Assembly (NCBI GenBank): GCA_023250385.1
Contig: JAHFAU010000116.1
Location: 1 to 5,469 of the forward strand
Length of the DNA stretch: 5,469 nt
Reading direction: 5' to 3'
Source: Anaerolineales bacterium
GTDB taxonomy: Bacteria; Chloroflexota; Anaerolineae; Anaerolineales; E44-bin32
Shown piece after piece: positions 1 through 5,469 of the stretch. The notes beneath the pieces were generated by a model, which had not been told where the DNA came from, searched no databases, and worked only from the letters and a program-made list of their open reading frames with translations. The translations under genes were made by a program, and so were the position numbers. Position 1 is the stretch's first letter; each line of letters begins with the position of its first letter.

Positions 1-1198
1 GATAAAGCGATAGGACCGTCGCCAGATAACCGGCTATAAACACGAAGATTAGGCCGAAGCGGGTGCGCGGCTGCGGACCGTTCGCCGCGTTATCTGCAAA
101 GACAGCAGTCAGCAGCGCACCGACATAGAAGACGTAGGTCGGTATTGGTACGGACCAGTACTCGTACCCGAACTCTGCGGCGAGTTGCGTCGAATACGAG
201 ATGCCGTTTGCCACGAGGTCGGCTAGCACGAGTTTGACCAGAAACAGGGGACGAGGAGCCAGGCTGAGCAACTGGCGACCAGGATCGACCTCGTCGGTGG
301 GATTGTCGAGGCTCGGGAAGCCTATTGCGGCCCACCCTCCGACCTCCACGAGCCCAAGAGCCAGCACCAGCAACGCTAAGGCAAGATATCCACGCTTAAT
401 TCTGAACCTTGAAGGTTTCAGGATCAGGAACGGAATCAATGCAAGGGGTGCGAGGTTCGGCTTTGCCATAAACAAGAGAATGACGAGAAGCAGGAGGGCA
501 CCCATCTCTCGCCAGCTGACCAGCTCTCGAGTTGCAATCGCAAGGCAGCCGGCGAGGAATAGAAGTCCGAGCCCGTTGGAGATGGGATCGGTGCTGATGG
601 TTGCCGCCTGGAAGACGGCCGTCGGCGCCACTGCGGCAACTGCCAGCACCCACTTGCCAAAAGGCATAAGGCGCACTGCCAGCCATGCCAGGCCCGCATA
701 AGCTATCAGCCCAAGAAACCGGCTGGCAAAGTACACAGGGATGGCAGGCAATTGACGTGCCATTCCGAAGTACCGCATAGCCATTGCGTGTGGAAGCAGC
801 AATGCCGGAGAGTAGACCGATCTGGTCTTCAAATCGCCGTAGATGTAGCCTTGGTCCCCGATCGGCACGCCGATGAACTCCGACCAGAATGCCCGATCGT
901 CGACCGGGCGGATCAGGGCTGGTCTTCGGTACGACAAATTCCAATAGATGGCCGGGAAGGGCAACTCGTTCCGAGGCTTTTCGTTCGGGATGATCTGTAG
1001 CGAGGCGATTTCCCAGGCCCGGATCACATGAGTCTCCTCGTCCCAGCCACCTCCGATTGGAATCGCGAATACGAAAGCCGTCCCCAAGATAAGTAGGATC
1101 CCGAGCAGCAGGATCTCAGGCGGGGTAAGGGGCGAAGGACGGATCGTCGTCCAAGTCTCCCTGAGGCCAAATCGAAGCCCTCGAGCTAGTCTGGACAT
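1..1198 (-). CDS. DUF2142 family polytopic membrane protein (3' end outside window)
   Basis: One frame stays open from the ATG at 1198-1196 to the window edge: 399 codons with no stop. The protein is strongly hydrophobic. The first membrane segment lies at about residues 27-48, with further ones near 160-178, 183-198, 208-222, 232-260, 270-292, 316-332, 352-368 and 382-399. A loop just after the first segment carries acidic GWDEETHVIRAW (residues 51-62), matching the DE-x-x-H of DUF2142 proteins. STDPISNGL (202-210) and AKPNLAPLAL (245-254) match two other family signatures. Family members usually have roughly 450-500 residues, so most of the gene is here. DUF2142 proteins resemble GT-C lipid-linked-sugar transferases in topology and sit in polysaccharide loci; the reaction is unknown. 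The start is the only ATG after an in-frame TGA, and it lacks a clear ribosome site. Sampled stretches are lower in GC (1-60: 29/60; 361-420: 28/60) than the upstream genes. Family call fairly sure, function not. Confidence 0.85.
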   Translation of the reverse strand, partial: MSRLARGLRFGLRETWTTIRPSPLTPPEILLLGILLILGTAFVFAIPIGGGWDEETHVIRAWEIASLQIIPNEKPRNELPFPAIYWNLSYRRPALIRPVDDRAFWSEFIGVPIGDQGYIYGDLKTRSVYSPALLLPHAMAMRYFGMARQLPAIPVYFASRFLGLIAYAGLAWLAVRLMPFGKWVLAVAAVAPTAVFQAATISTDPISNGLGLLFLAGCLAIATRELVSWREMGALLLLVILLFMAKPNLAPLALIPFLILKPSRFRIKRGYLALALLVLALGLVEVGGWAAIGFPSLDNPTDEVDPGRQLLSLAPRPLFLVKLVLADLVANGISYSTQLAAEFGYEYWSVPIPTYVFYVGALLTAVFADNAANGPQPRTRFGLIFVFIAGYLATVLSLY

Positions 1199-1207
1199 TC
1201 GGGCGAC

Positions 1208-1237
1208 ATTAATGTGTGATCAACGGGGTCCTGGCAA
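1208..1237 (-). promoter_or_regulatory. Candidate sigma70-type promoter for the DUF2142 gene
   Basis: Read on the minus strand, TTGCCA (1237-1232, five of six to TTGACA) and ATTAAT (1213-1208, four of six to TATAAT) are separated by 18 bases. Only 9 bases lie between the -10 and the ATG at 1198, so transcription would begin at or next to the start codon. That fits the absence of a ribosome site there. The match sits in the 188-bp gap (1199-1386) between the sulfatase-like gene and the DUF2142 gene. I see no hairpin followed by a T-run in that gap, so read-through from the upstream operon is equally possible. This is a motif match by eye only. Confidence 0.25.
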
Positions 1238-1386
1238 TCGGAGAAGCAGATCGCGGGCTCGAGAAGCGGGAGGTCGGTCGGGGTGGGACTCGCTCGAACG
1301 TTCCAGGTCGCGTTAGAGTTAGGCGACCCGCTGCGTTCATCCTCACATTCCGGATAGGCAGAAGAGGCAGGCGGTCGTGCAACCAG

Positions 1387-2928
1387 CTAGTTGGCGGTGC
1401 AGTCATTAGCTACGGTCTGATAATTGAACGGGTCGTCGTAAGTTGAGAAGTAACTTGCATCCGGCAGCAGCGGCAGCCCGGCCTCGAAGAGGGTATTGAA
1501 GATGACTCGAAACGTGTTGACCGAAGTGATCGTTGGGTAGAGCCCGTCCGACCCGTGCCCGGCCAGGTACATCGCATTGAGAATGTGCATCCGATCCTGG
1601 CTGGATCCTTCCTCCGGGCCGTGGTCGCCCTGCGTCACAATGACCGGGGGCACTGCGGATTCGCTAATCATCGTCCGAACGATGTTTTCGATCCGGCCAT
1701 TCAGGTAGGCGATCTGTTCCCGGTAGCCTTGTTTATAGGACTCAACCCCAAGACTGGAAAGCTGCCAGGTGTAATCATCATCGACGGGATTCCCCGCCGC
1801 GTCGAAGACAAACGGCCGGTGAGGGGATACGAGATGAATGAAGACGAATTTCGGCCCTGGCTCTCGTGGAAGCTGCTCCAGCGTGTCCAGGACGAAGCTG
1901 ACCCGTTCCCGATGCGCCTCGGTAGAGCGATCCAGGTCTCGAACCAGAAATGCGGGCAGGACCGGCAGAGCATCAATCGCCGCCCAGGCAGCCGTCGAAC
2001 GCGCCAAGGTGGCTTCGAACGCACTCATCCCTGCTAGCCAGCCCCGCTGGGGCGCCCGGTAGTCATCCGCATCCTCCCACTCGCTCCAGTAATAGCCGGT
2101 CTCGACCGCCACCGTCGAATAGCCGAACTGCTCGAGCAGCGTTCGCACCTGGTTGTGCCGGAGCCAGGGCCACAGTTGGGCCCGGTCCTGTCCCCCCTGC
2201 TGGGAGGGATCGATCAACTCATCCAGGTAAGTAGCATTCAAGGTCGCCGACAGCGAAAGTTCGGTCTGCGAGTAATTGGATTGGCCGCATTCGGCAACGT
2301 AGAAGCCCAGGCCTTGCAGAGTTTCGATGAATTCATGGTTGTCGAAGTCATAGGTCTCAATCAGAGTATCCGCCCGAGTGTAGGCGTCCAGCAACAGGTA
2401 GTAGATGTCTGGCGGCGGCCACTCCCCGGAGAAGTTGAGCCGGGTACCCTGCAGGCCCTCGGTTTGCACTGCCTGCTCCAGAGCAAAACCCCGAAAGAAA
2501 AGCATCCGGATGAGCGGCACGGCCAGGGCCAGGGCCAGGCCGACATTCAGCAGCGGAGTGGCTGTCGGTCCGAGGGAGGGTCTGCGTCGGACCCACAAGT
2601 AGAGTCCGAGGGCAAGCAGCCCAAATACCGGTACGAGATAGCGGTGGCGGCCCAGGCCGCGATCGAGCGAGTGCAGCGCATTGTAGACATGCCCATACGA
2701 ATAGAACAGAAACAGCCCCCCGGTCGCGAGCACGGCCGCCCGCTCCCAGCTGCGAACCAGCACCCTTGAAAGAAACAGCAAGCCAAGCGCCAGCAAGGTC
2801 GAGACCAGAGCGGCCCGGACGCCTAAGCTGGGTTTGACCTGACCGAGGTTGGCTGCCAGCAACGTGACGACCGGGTAGAGGCTCATCCAGAGCAGATGGA
2901 TGGGCCAACGGTGCGGTCGAGCGCTCAT
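1387..2928 (-). CDS. Membrane-anchored sulfatase-fold (alkaline phosphatase superfamily) transferase/hydrolase
   Basis: The 513-residue protein begins with about five membrane segments (near residues 10-28, 38-55, 63-83, 97-113, 125-145). A large soluble domain follows, expected outside the membrane. Family marks are PDIYYLLLDAY (173-183; D181 a likely metal ligand), SNYSQTELSLSATLN (217-231; T222 or a nearby Ser the likely nucleophile), HLVSPHRPF (365-373; H370) and GDHGPEE (434-440; D435 and H436 metal ligands). The C-terminal NTFRVIFNTLF is also typical. No C/S-x-P-x-R formylglycine motif is present, and only two cysteines (214, 510). A true arylsulfatase is therefore unlikely; phospho-group transfer or hydrolysis on a surface glycan or lipid, as in the LTA synthase branch, fits better but is inferred. 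I chose the ATG at 2928-2926 over an upstream start at 2997. It forms an ATGA overlap with the methyltransferase stop, follows a GGAAAG site, and starts just before the first membrane segment. The substrate is unknown. Confidence 0.85.
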   Translation of the reverse strand: MSARPHRWPIHLLWMSLYPVVTLLAANLGQVKPSLGVRAALVSTLLALGLLFLSRVLVRSWERAAVLATGGLFLFYSYGHVYNALHSLDRGLGRHRYLVPVFGLLALGLYLWVRRRPSLGPTATPLLNVGLALALAVPLIRMLFFRGFALEQAVQTEGLQGTRLNFSGEWPPPDIYYLLLDAYTRADTLIETYDFDNHEFIETLQGLGFYVAECGQSNYSQTELSLSATLNATYLDELIDPSQQGGQDRAQLWPWLRHNQVRTLLEQFGYSTVAVETGYYWSEWEDADDYRAPQRGWLAGMSAFEATLARSTAAWAAIDALPVLPAFLVRDLDRSTEAHRERVSFVLDTLEQLPREPGPKFVFIHLVSPHRPFVFDAAGNPVDDDYTWQLSSLGVESYKQGYREQIAYLNGRIENIVRTMISESAVPPVIVTQGDHGPEEGSSQDRMHILNAMYLAGHGSDGLYPTITSVNTFRVIFNTLFEAGLPLLPDASYFSTYDDPFNYQTVANDCTAN

Positions 2929-4319
2929 CGCCTGCTTTCCAGCCAATACAGGGTCCTTCCGGAGTCGCCAACCGGGAGCCGCTCGCGGATCACGCACTTG
3001 GTCCGAAAAGCGGCCTCGAAGCCGTCGGATGAGTAGTCGTCGAAGATATCGGTGCGGCCGGCCAGCAGCCGCTGCACCTGCGGGTCGGCTTTCGGCACGA
3101 ACTCGATCAACAGGCTCTTCGCCAGCCGGAGCAGAAAATCGGCCAGCGACGCCAGCGGAACATTGTTGCTGATCGCGAGGTGGTGGATGAGAGCCAGGGC
3201 GAATAACGCATCGGCCGGGCCACGGTCAACCAGCGACTCGCGTTCCAGCTGGGCCCAGCCCTGGCTTGGGCTGGGATTGGTGAAATCGAGCAGCAGCGGG
3301 AGCAGGTTGGGGTCGTGAGCCTGGCGTACCTGGCGGTAGTTGAGCTCGACCGCCCCCGGATCAAAATCAAATGCGAGGGTAGCAATGCCCCGCCTACTGG
3401 CCAGCCGGCTGAATTGACCCGTATTTGCTCCGAGGTCCCAGAGGCTGCGCGGCCCGACACCGTCCAGAAACTTTTCGGTCGCGGCCAACTTCTGCTGCAT
3501 GGACCCTTCGCTGTAGTTGTGAAATTCAGGATAGCGGGCCCAATCGGTCCGGTCCGGCTCCCAGGAGACCGACTTCACAGTTCTCCTCAGGCTGTCAACC
3601 AACCCCCGCATTCCAAGCCGGCTGACTCGCCTCCCCGAGCGCCCAAGGCTCTCCCGCCCATCCCCTACTTTCCGTTGAGCGGATGCATGCAGATGGAGGT
3701 GGACCTGCAGACCCGGGTTGAGATGGGTCCGCCATGGCAGTAGGCGGCTCGCCAGGTCCAGCGGAATGCCGTCCAAATGGACCCTGAGCAACTGGCCCAG
3801 TCGGATGTCGGTGTGGGCCATCAGCGCCAGCGGCGCCAGGAAATGTTGGCAGAACTGCCGATAGCCGATCCACGGCTGCCCTTCCTCGTACTTCATGAAG
3901 GAGAGGCTGTCGATCAGCACCGGACGCCCGCGGTTGAACTGGATGTTGCACGCGCTCGCGTCCTTGAGGGTCAGTCCGTGCTCGAGCGCCCGGCTCAAAG
4001 TCTCAAGAGTGGCCAGGGCGGCGTCTTTGAGCTGGGAGAAACACCACTCATAGGGATACGAAACGAACTCGACCCGCTCCGGCTCGAGAACCTTGTAGGC
4101 CAAACCCGGCGCCAGTCCCGGCTGGGCCAGTTCGCGATGACCGATCAGCGCACCCTCGCTCACGAGCCGGTCGTACAGACCGCTCTGCATCAAGAGATCA
4201 TAGTGAGCCGCGTAGGCTCGATTGACCTGCCGATACAGCACACCATCCCGCTCGTAGAGGAATCCGTCCCGATCCCGAAATGAGGCCGGATGGCCTCGGG
4301 CCTCATTCGTCGCGCTCAT
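2925..4319 (-). CDS. Fused kinase-like domain and class I SAM-dependent methyltransferase (NoeA-like)
   Basis: The 464-residue protein has two parts. The C-terminal half is a class I methyltransferase. Motif I is SLWDLGANTGQF (292-303, with D295, G297 and G301), the acidic second strand AFDFDP is at 316-321, and LLLDF (342-346) and ALIHHLA (376-382) follow. The N-terminal half, about 13-215, holds SYPYEWCFSQLKDA (87-100) and HGLTLKDASACNIQF (114-128), then RPVLIDSLSF (132-141). D120, N125 and D137 have the spacing of the kinase catalytic-loop Asp and Asn and the DFG Asp. I recall relatives labelled methyltransferase or nodulation protein NoeA-like, usually in surface polysaccharide loci. The acceptor is unknown. 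The start is the ATG at 4319-4317. A TTG five codons earlier is possible but less likely. No strong ribosome site precedes it, so translation probably couples to the small upstream gene, which it overlaps by 17 bases. It overlaps the downstream gene by 4. Methyltransferase call firm; kinase-like call inferred. Confidence 0.85.
   Translation of the reverse strand: MSATNEARGHPASFRDRDGFLYERDGVLYRQVNRAYAAHYDLLMQSGLYDRLVSEGALIGHRELAQPGLAPGLAYKVLEPERVEFVSYPYEWCFSQLKDAALATLETLSRALEHGLTLKDASACNIQFNRGRPVLIDSLSFMKYEEGQPWIGYRQFCQHFLAPLALMAHTDIRLGQLLRVHLDGIPLDLASRLLPWRTHLNPGLQVHLHLHASAQRKVGDGRESLGRSGRRVSRLGMRGLVDSLRRTVKSVSWEPDRTDWARYPEFHNYSEGSMQQKLAATEKFLDGVGPRSLWDLGANTGQFSRLASRRGIATLAFDFDPGAVELNYRQVRQAHDPNLLPLLLDFTNPSPSQGWAQLERESLVDRGPADALFALALIHHLAISNNVPLASLADFLLRLAKSLLIEFVPKADPQVQRLLAGRTDIFDDYSSDGFEAAFRTKCVIRERLPVGDSGRTLYWLESRR
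2935..2940 (-). promoter_or_regulatory. Ribosome binding site of the sulfatase-like gene
   Basis: GGAAAG on the minus strand lies 6 bases before the ATG at 2928, inside the last codons of the methyltransferase gene. With the ATGA stop/start overlap it supports this start over the in-frame codon at 2997, which would add 23 basic residues encoded within the methyltransferase gene. Confidence 0.5.
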
Positions 4320-4470
4320 CCTTGGCTCGGCCAAACAGTCTCAGCATAGTCCGCTTGATTCGGCTCCAGTAGATCCGCAACGCAAACAGGGCACCTAGGG
4401 CGCCCGCGATCAGCAACTGGAGCAGATAACTTCCGGACCCTGGATCGAGGTATGTCAATGGACGGCTCAT
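4303..4470 (-). CDS. Small single-pass membrane protein with LDPGSGS motif (55 aa)
   Basis: The gene reads from ATG at 4470-4468 to TGA at 4305-4303. The protein starts MSRPLTYLDPGSGSYLLQ, has one hydrophobic segment at about residues 15-34 (rich in L, A, I and G), then a strongly basic stretch WSRIKRTMLRLFGRAK (35-50) and an acidic end DERDE. The basic tail suggests it faces the cytoplasm. I recall short proteins of this form, with an LDPGSGS or LDPGTGS motif before a membrane segment, next to the same methyltransferase and sulfatase-like genes in other bacteria; no function is known to me. Evidence that it is real: a good Shine-Dalgarno (AAGGTGA) 7 bases upstream, a 7-base gap from the cytidylyltransferase stop, a 17-base overlap with the next gene, and otherwise an unexplained hole in a packed operon. 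It may help anchor or assemble the downstream enzymes; that is inference. Confidence 0.82.
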   Translation of the reverse strand: MSRPLTYLDPGSGSYLLQLLIAGALGALFALRIYWSRIKRTMLRLFGRAKDERDE

Positions 4471-4477
4471 TGTTGTC

Positions 4478-4484
4478 TCACCTT
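4478..4484 (-). promoter_or_regulatory. Shine-Dalgarno of the 55-aa gene
   Basis: AAGGTGA on the minus strand is 7 bases before the ATG at 4470 and contains the TGA stop of the cytidylyltransferase gene. It is the clearest ribosome site in the window and the main support for translation of the small gene. Confidence 0.65.
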
Positions 4485-5152
4485 GTCAACAGCGCTTCGG
4501 CGACCTTCAAGTCCCACTCCTCATCGATGTCCCACGCCTCTTCCGAGGCGATTTCGTACATCAGCGGCCGCTCGCCCAGCCGATTGCGACGGTGCTGAAA
4601 GAGCTCTCGTTCGAAGATATACAGACAGGAATTCTCTTCGAAGACCGGCTTGAGGTCCTGGGTCCGCAGCAATGCTTGCGGGTCATGGTTGAGGGGGCTC
4701 CCGGCGCCGTCCCACAGCCTGGTCTGCAACCGGGTGACGCCAAACAGGCTGTCCACCTCCGGGTACGCCTGAAAGAACGCCGCGATGGCCGCTCGAATTG
4801 TCTCCGGCCGGAGCAGCGGGTTGGTGCTGTGGGTCTGCAGGTAAAAGCCGGCGGAGACTTGGGTCAGATCGTAAGCCAGCACCTCGTTGATCGACAGCGA
4901 ATCGGCGCGCAGATGCTCGGGACGATCCAGCACGACCACTTGGGGGAACCGCGCGGCAATGCCCGCCTGAATTTCTGGACTGTCGGTGTTCACGACGATC
5001 GCCTCGAGCTCCGGGCAGGCGCTCAAGGTCTCCAGCACATACGCATAGAGCGGACGGCCGGCGACCATCCGGTAGTTTTTGCCGGGCACCCGCTCTGAGT
5101 GGTGTCGCATCGGGACCAGGGCGACCAGCCGGTGATTTGAGGGAACGCCCAT
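4478..5152 (-). CDS. Acylneuraminate cytidylyltransferase family protein (CMP-sugar synthetase)
   Basis: The 224-residue protein has the usual length of the NeuA/KdsB/PseF family. These enzymes join CTP and a 2-keto sugar acid to give a CMP-sugar and pyrophosphate in the cytoplasm. The N-terminal nucleotide loop is ALVPMRHHSERVPGKN (11-26), a variant of the classical PARGGSKGIPRKN with R16, R21 and K25 kept. Next come NTDSPEI (55-61), LQTHSTNPLLRPETI (105-119, where classical members have LQPTSPLR), ENSCLYIFERE (173-183) and DIDEEWDL (208-215), whose acidic residues match the metal-binding end of the family. The HHSERVPGKN and LQTHSTNPLL forms mark a subgroup whose sugar is not known to me; sialic, legionaminic, pseudaminic and Kdo-type acids are all possible. 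No gene making the sugar is in the window. The ATG lies 6 bases after the preceding stop, with GGAGAG upstream. Confidence 0.9.
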   Translation of the reverse strand: MGVPSNHRLVALVPMRHHSERVPGKNYRMVAGRPLYAYVLETLSACPELEAIVVNTDSPEIQAGIAARFPQVVVLDRPEHLRADSLSINEVLAYDLTQVSAGFYLQTHSTNPLLRPETIRAAIAAFFQAYPEVDSLFGVTRLQTRLWDGAGSPLNHDPQALLRTQDLKPVFEENSCLYIFERELFQHRRNRLGERPLMYEIASEEAWDIDEEWDLKVAEALLTR

Positions 5153-5158
5153 TTGAAC

Positions 5159-5469
5159 TCAACTCTCCGGTGGATCGCTCAGGGCGCGGCCGTATTCGAG
5201 CGGCGACACCTCGCGCGGGCGCACTGAACGGCCAAGCTGCCGTCGCTGGGGGTAATAGAGGGCACGCTTCAGCTCGCTGCTGAGCGGGCCGCGGTGCCCA
5301 AATCCGCGATAGGTTCCCGAGAACTGCATCCAACGGAACCACAGGATCACCGCCAGCTCGCGAACCAAGACCCTCTGGCGCCCGGCCTGGCGGGCGTCGT
5401 TCGCCACATTGGACAAGTAAAGCTTGATGATTTCCGCCAGGCTGAAACGCTCACTCGGCCAGATTCGCT
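5159..5469 (-). CDS. C-terminal part of a probable glycosyltransferase (5' end outside window)
   Basis: The frame is open from the window edge to the TGA at 5161-5159, giving the last 102 residues, which begin RIWPSERFSLAEIIKLYLSN. A TTG at 5416 could act as a start, but the in-frame residues before it look like normal protein and there is no stop, so this is more likely the tail of a longer gene. The stretch LWFRWMQFSGTYRGFGHRG, followed by SSELKRALYYPQR, is rich in aromatic and basic residues. It resembles tails I associate with family 2 glycosyltransferases, where amphipathic helices near the active domain contact the membrane. No catalytic motif such as DxD is in the visible part, so the assignment rests on this resemblance and on the glycan-locus setting. 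The stop is 6 bases before the cytidylyltransferase start, consistent with one operon. Confidence 0.55.
   Translation of the reverse strand, partial: RIWPSERFSLAEIIKLYLSNVANDARQAGRQRVLVRELAVILWFRWMQFSGTYRGFGHRGPLSSELKRALYYPQRRQLGRSVRPREVSPLEYGRALSDPPES
5163..5168 (-). promoter_or_regulatory. Likely ribosome site of the cytidylyltransferase gene
   Basis: GGAGAG on the minus strand lies 10 bases before the ATG at 5152, inside the final codons of the preceding gene. The spacing is slightly long but it is the best match nearby, and it supports translation in series with the upstream gene. Confidence 0.4.

Noticed and set aside
201..944. Open frames on both strands (plus 201-701; minus 396-944 and 436-699) over the DUF2142 gene
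   Set aside because: They are rich in Arg, Ser and Pro with no domain-like pattern, while the third minus frame gives a continuous hydrophobic protein with family motifs.
1186..1209. Seven-codon mini frame (ATG at 1209) overlapping the DUF2142 start
   Set aside because: No ribosome site precedes it. A random ATG this close is expected by chance, and the candidate promoter would not transcribe it.
1199..1386. Possible intrinsic terminator after the sulfatase-like gene
   Set aside because: I found only short imperfect inverted repeats and no T-run on the minus strand, so a terminator cannot be supported.
1209..1446. Two short open frames in the gap and the end of the sulfatase-like gene (minus 1209-1406, plus 1216-1446)
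   Set aside because: They have no ribosome site and no recognisable protein pattern, and both overlap the end of a firm gene.
2519..2541. Tandem GGCCAG-type hexamer run
   Set aside because: It lies in codons for an Ala-Leu membrane helix (GLALALA) and is explained by repeated Ala and Leu codons.
2926..2997. Upstream start giving a 536-residue sulfatase-like protein
   Set aside because: The extra 23 residues lie inside the methyltransferase gene and look like shadow sequence. The ATG at 2928 has the ATGA overlap and a ribosome site.
3777..4283. 168-codon plus-strand open frame opposite the methyltransferase gene (similar ones at 3315-3743, 4592-5098, 2155-2769, 1555-2037)
   Set aside because: Antisense frames to well-supported genes in GC-rich DNA. 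Their proteins show no recognisable motif and have the composition of shadow frames.
1..5469. tRNA, rRNA, CRISPR array or insertion sequence
   Set aside because: No cloverleaf, regularly spaced repeat, transposase or terminal inverted repeat was seen. The window is almost wholly coding on one strand.

Overview
The window is high-GC bacterial DNA with every supported gene on the minus strand, so the biological order runs from high to low coordinates. It holds part of a cell-surface glycan (polysaccharide or glycolipid) biosynthesis locus. The organism cannot be fixed from the sequence. GC-rich coding, Shine-Dalgarno-type ribosome sites and tightly packed genes fit a free-living environmental bacterium. 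The style of the alkaline-phosphatase-superfamily membrane protein reminded me of Chloroflexota (Anaerolineae-like) homologues, but that is a weak impression.

Layout in transcription order: (1) 5469-5159, the C-terminal 102 residues of a protein entering from outside, probably a glycosyltransferase tail; (2) 5152-4478, a 224-residue NeuA-type cytidylyltransferase that makes a CMP-activated acidic sugar; (3) 4470-4303, a 55-residue single-pass membrane protein with an LDPGSGS motif, with its own good ribosome site; (4) 4319-2925, a 464-residue protein joining a protein-kinase-like N-terminal region to a class I SAM-dependent methyltransferase; (5) 2928-1387, a 513-residue protein with about five N-terminal membrane segments and an extracytoplasmic sulfatase/phosphotransferase-fold domain; (6) after a 188-bp gap, 1198 to the window edge, a 399-residue N-terminal portion of a DUF2142 polytopic membrane protein.

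Genes 1 to 5 are joined by gaps of 6 and 7 bases and overlaps of 17 and 4 bases, so they almost certainly form one translationally coupled operon. The DUF2142 gene is set apart by the gap, has stretches of lower GC, and may have its own promoter placed so close to the ATG that the message would be nearly leaderless.

A working picture: gene 2 activates a sugar acid, the glycosyltransferase and perhaps the DUF2142 protein build the glycan, and genes 3 to 5 modify or finish it at the membrane. The most interesting point is gene 4. Its N-terminal half carries a D-x4-N ... D pattern like the catalytic loop and DFG aspartate of kinases, fused to a methyltransferase. The same two activities are combined, in the opposite domain order, in the O-antigen chain terminator WbdD. 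With the small LDPGSGS protein and the phosphatase-superfamily partner, this may be an undescribed glycan-capping or decorating module.
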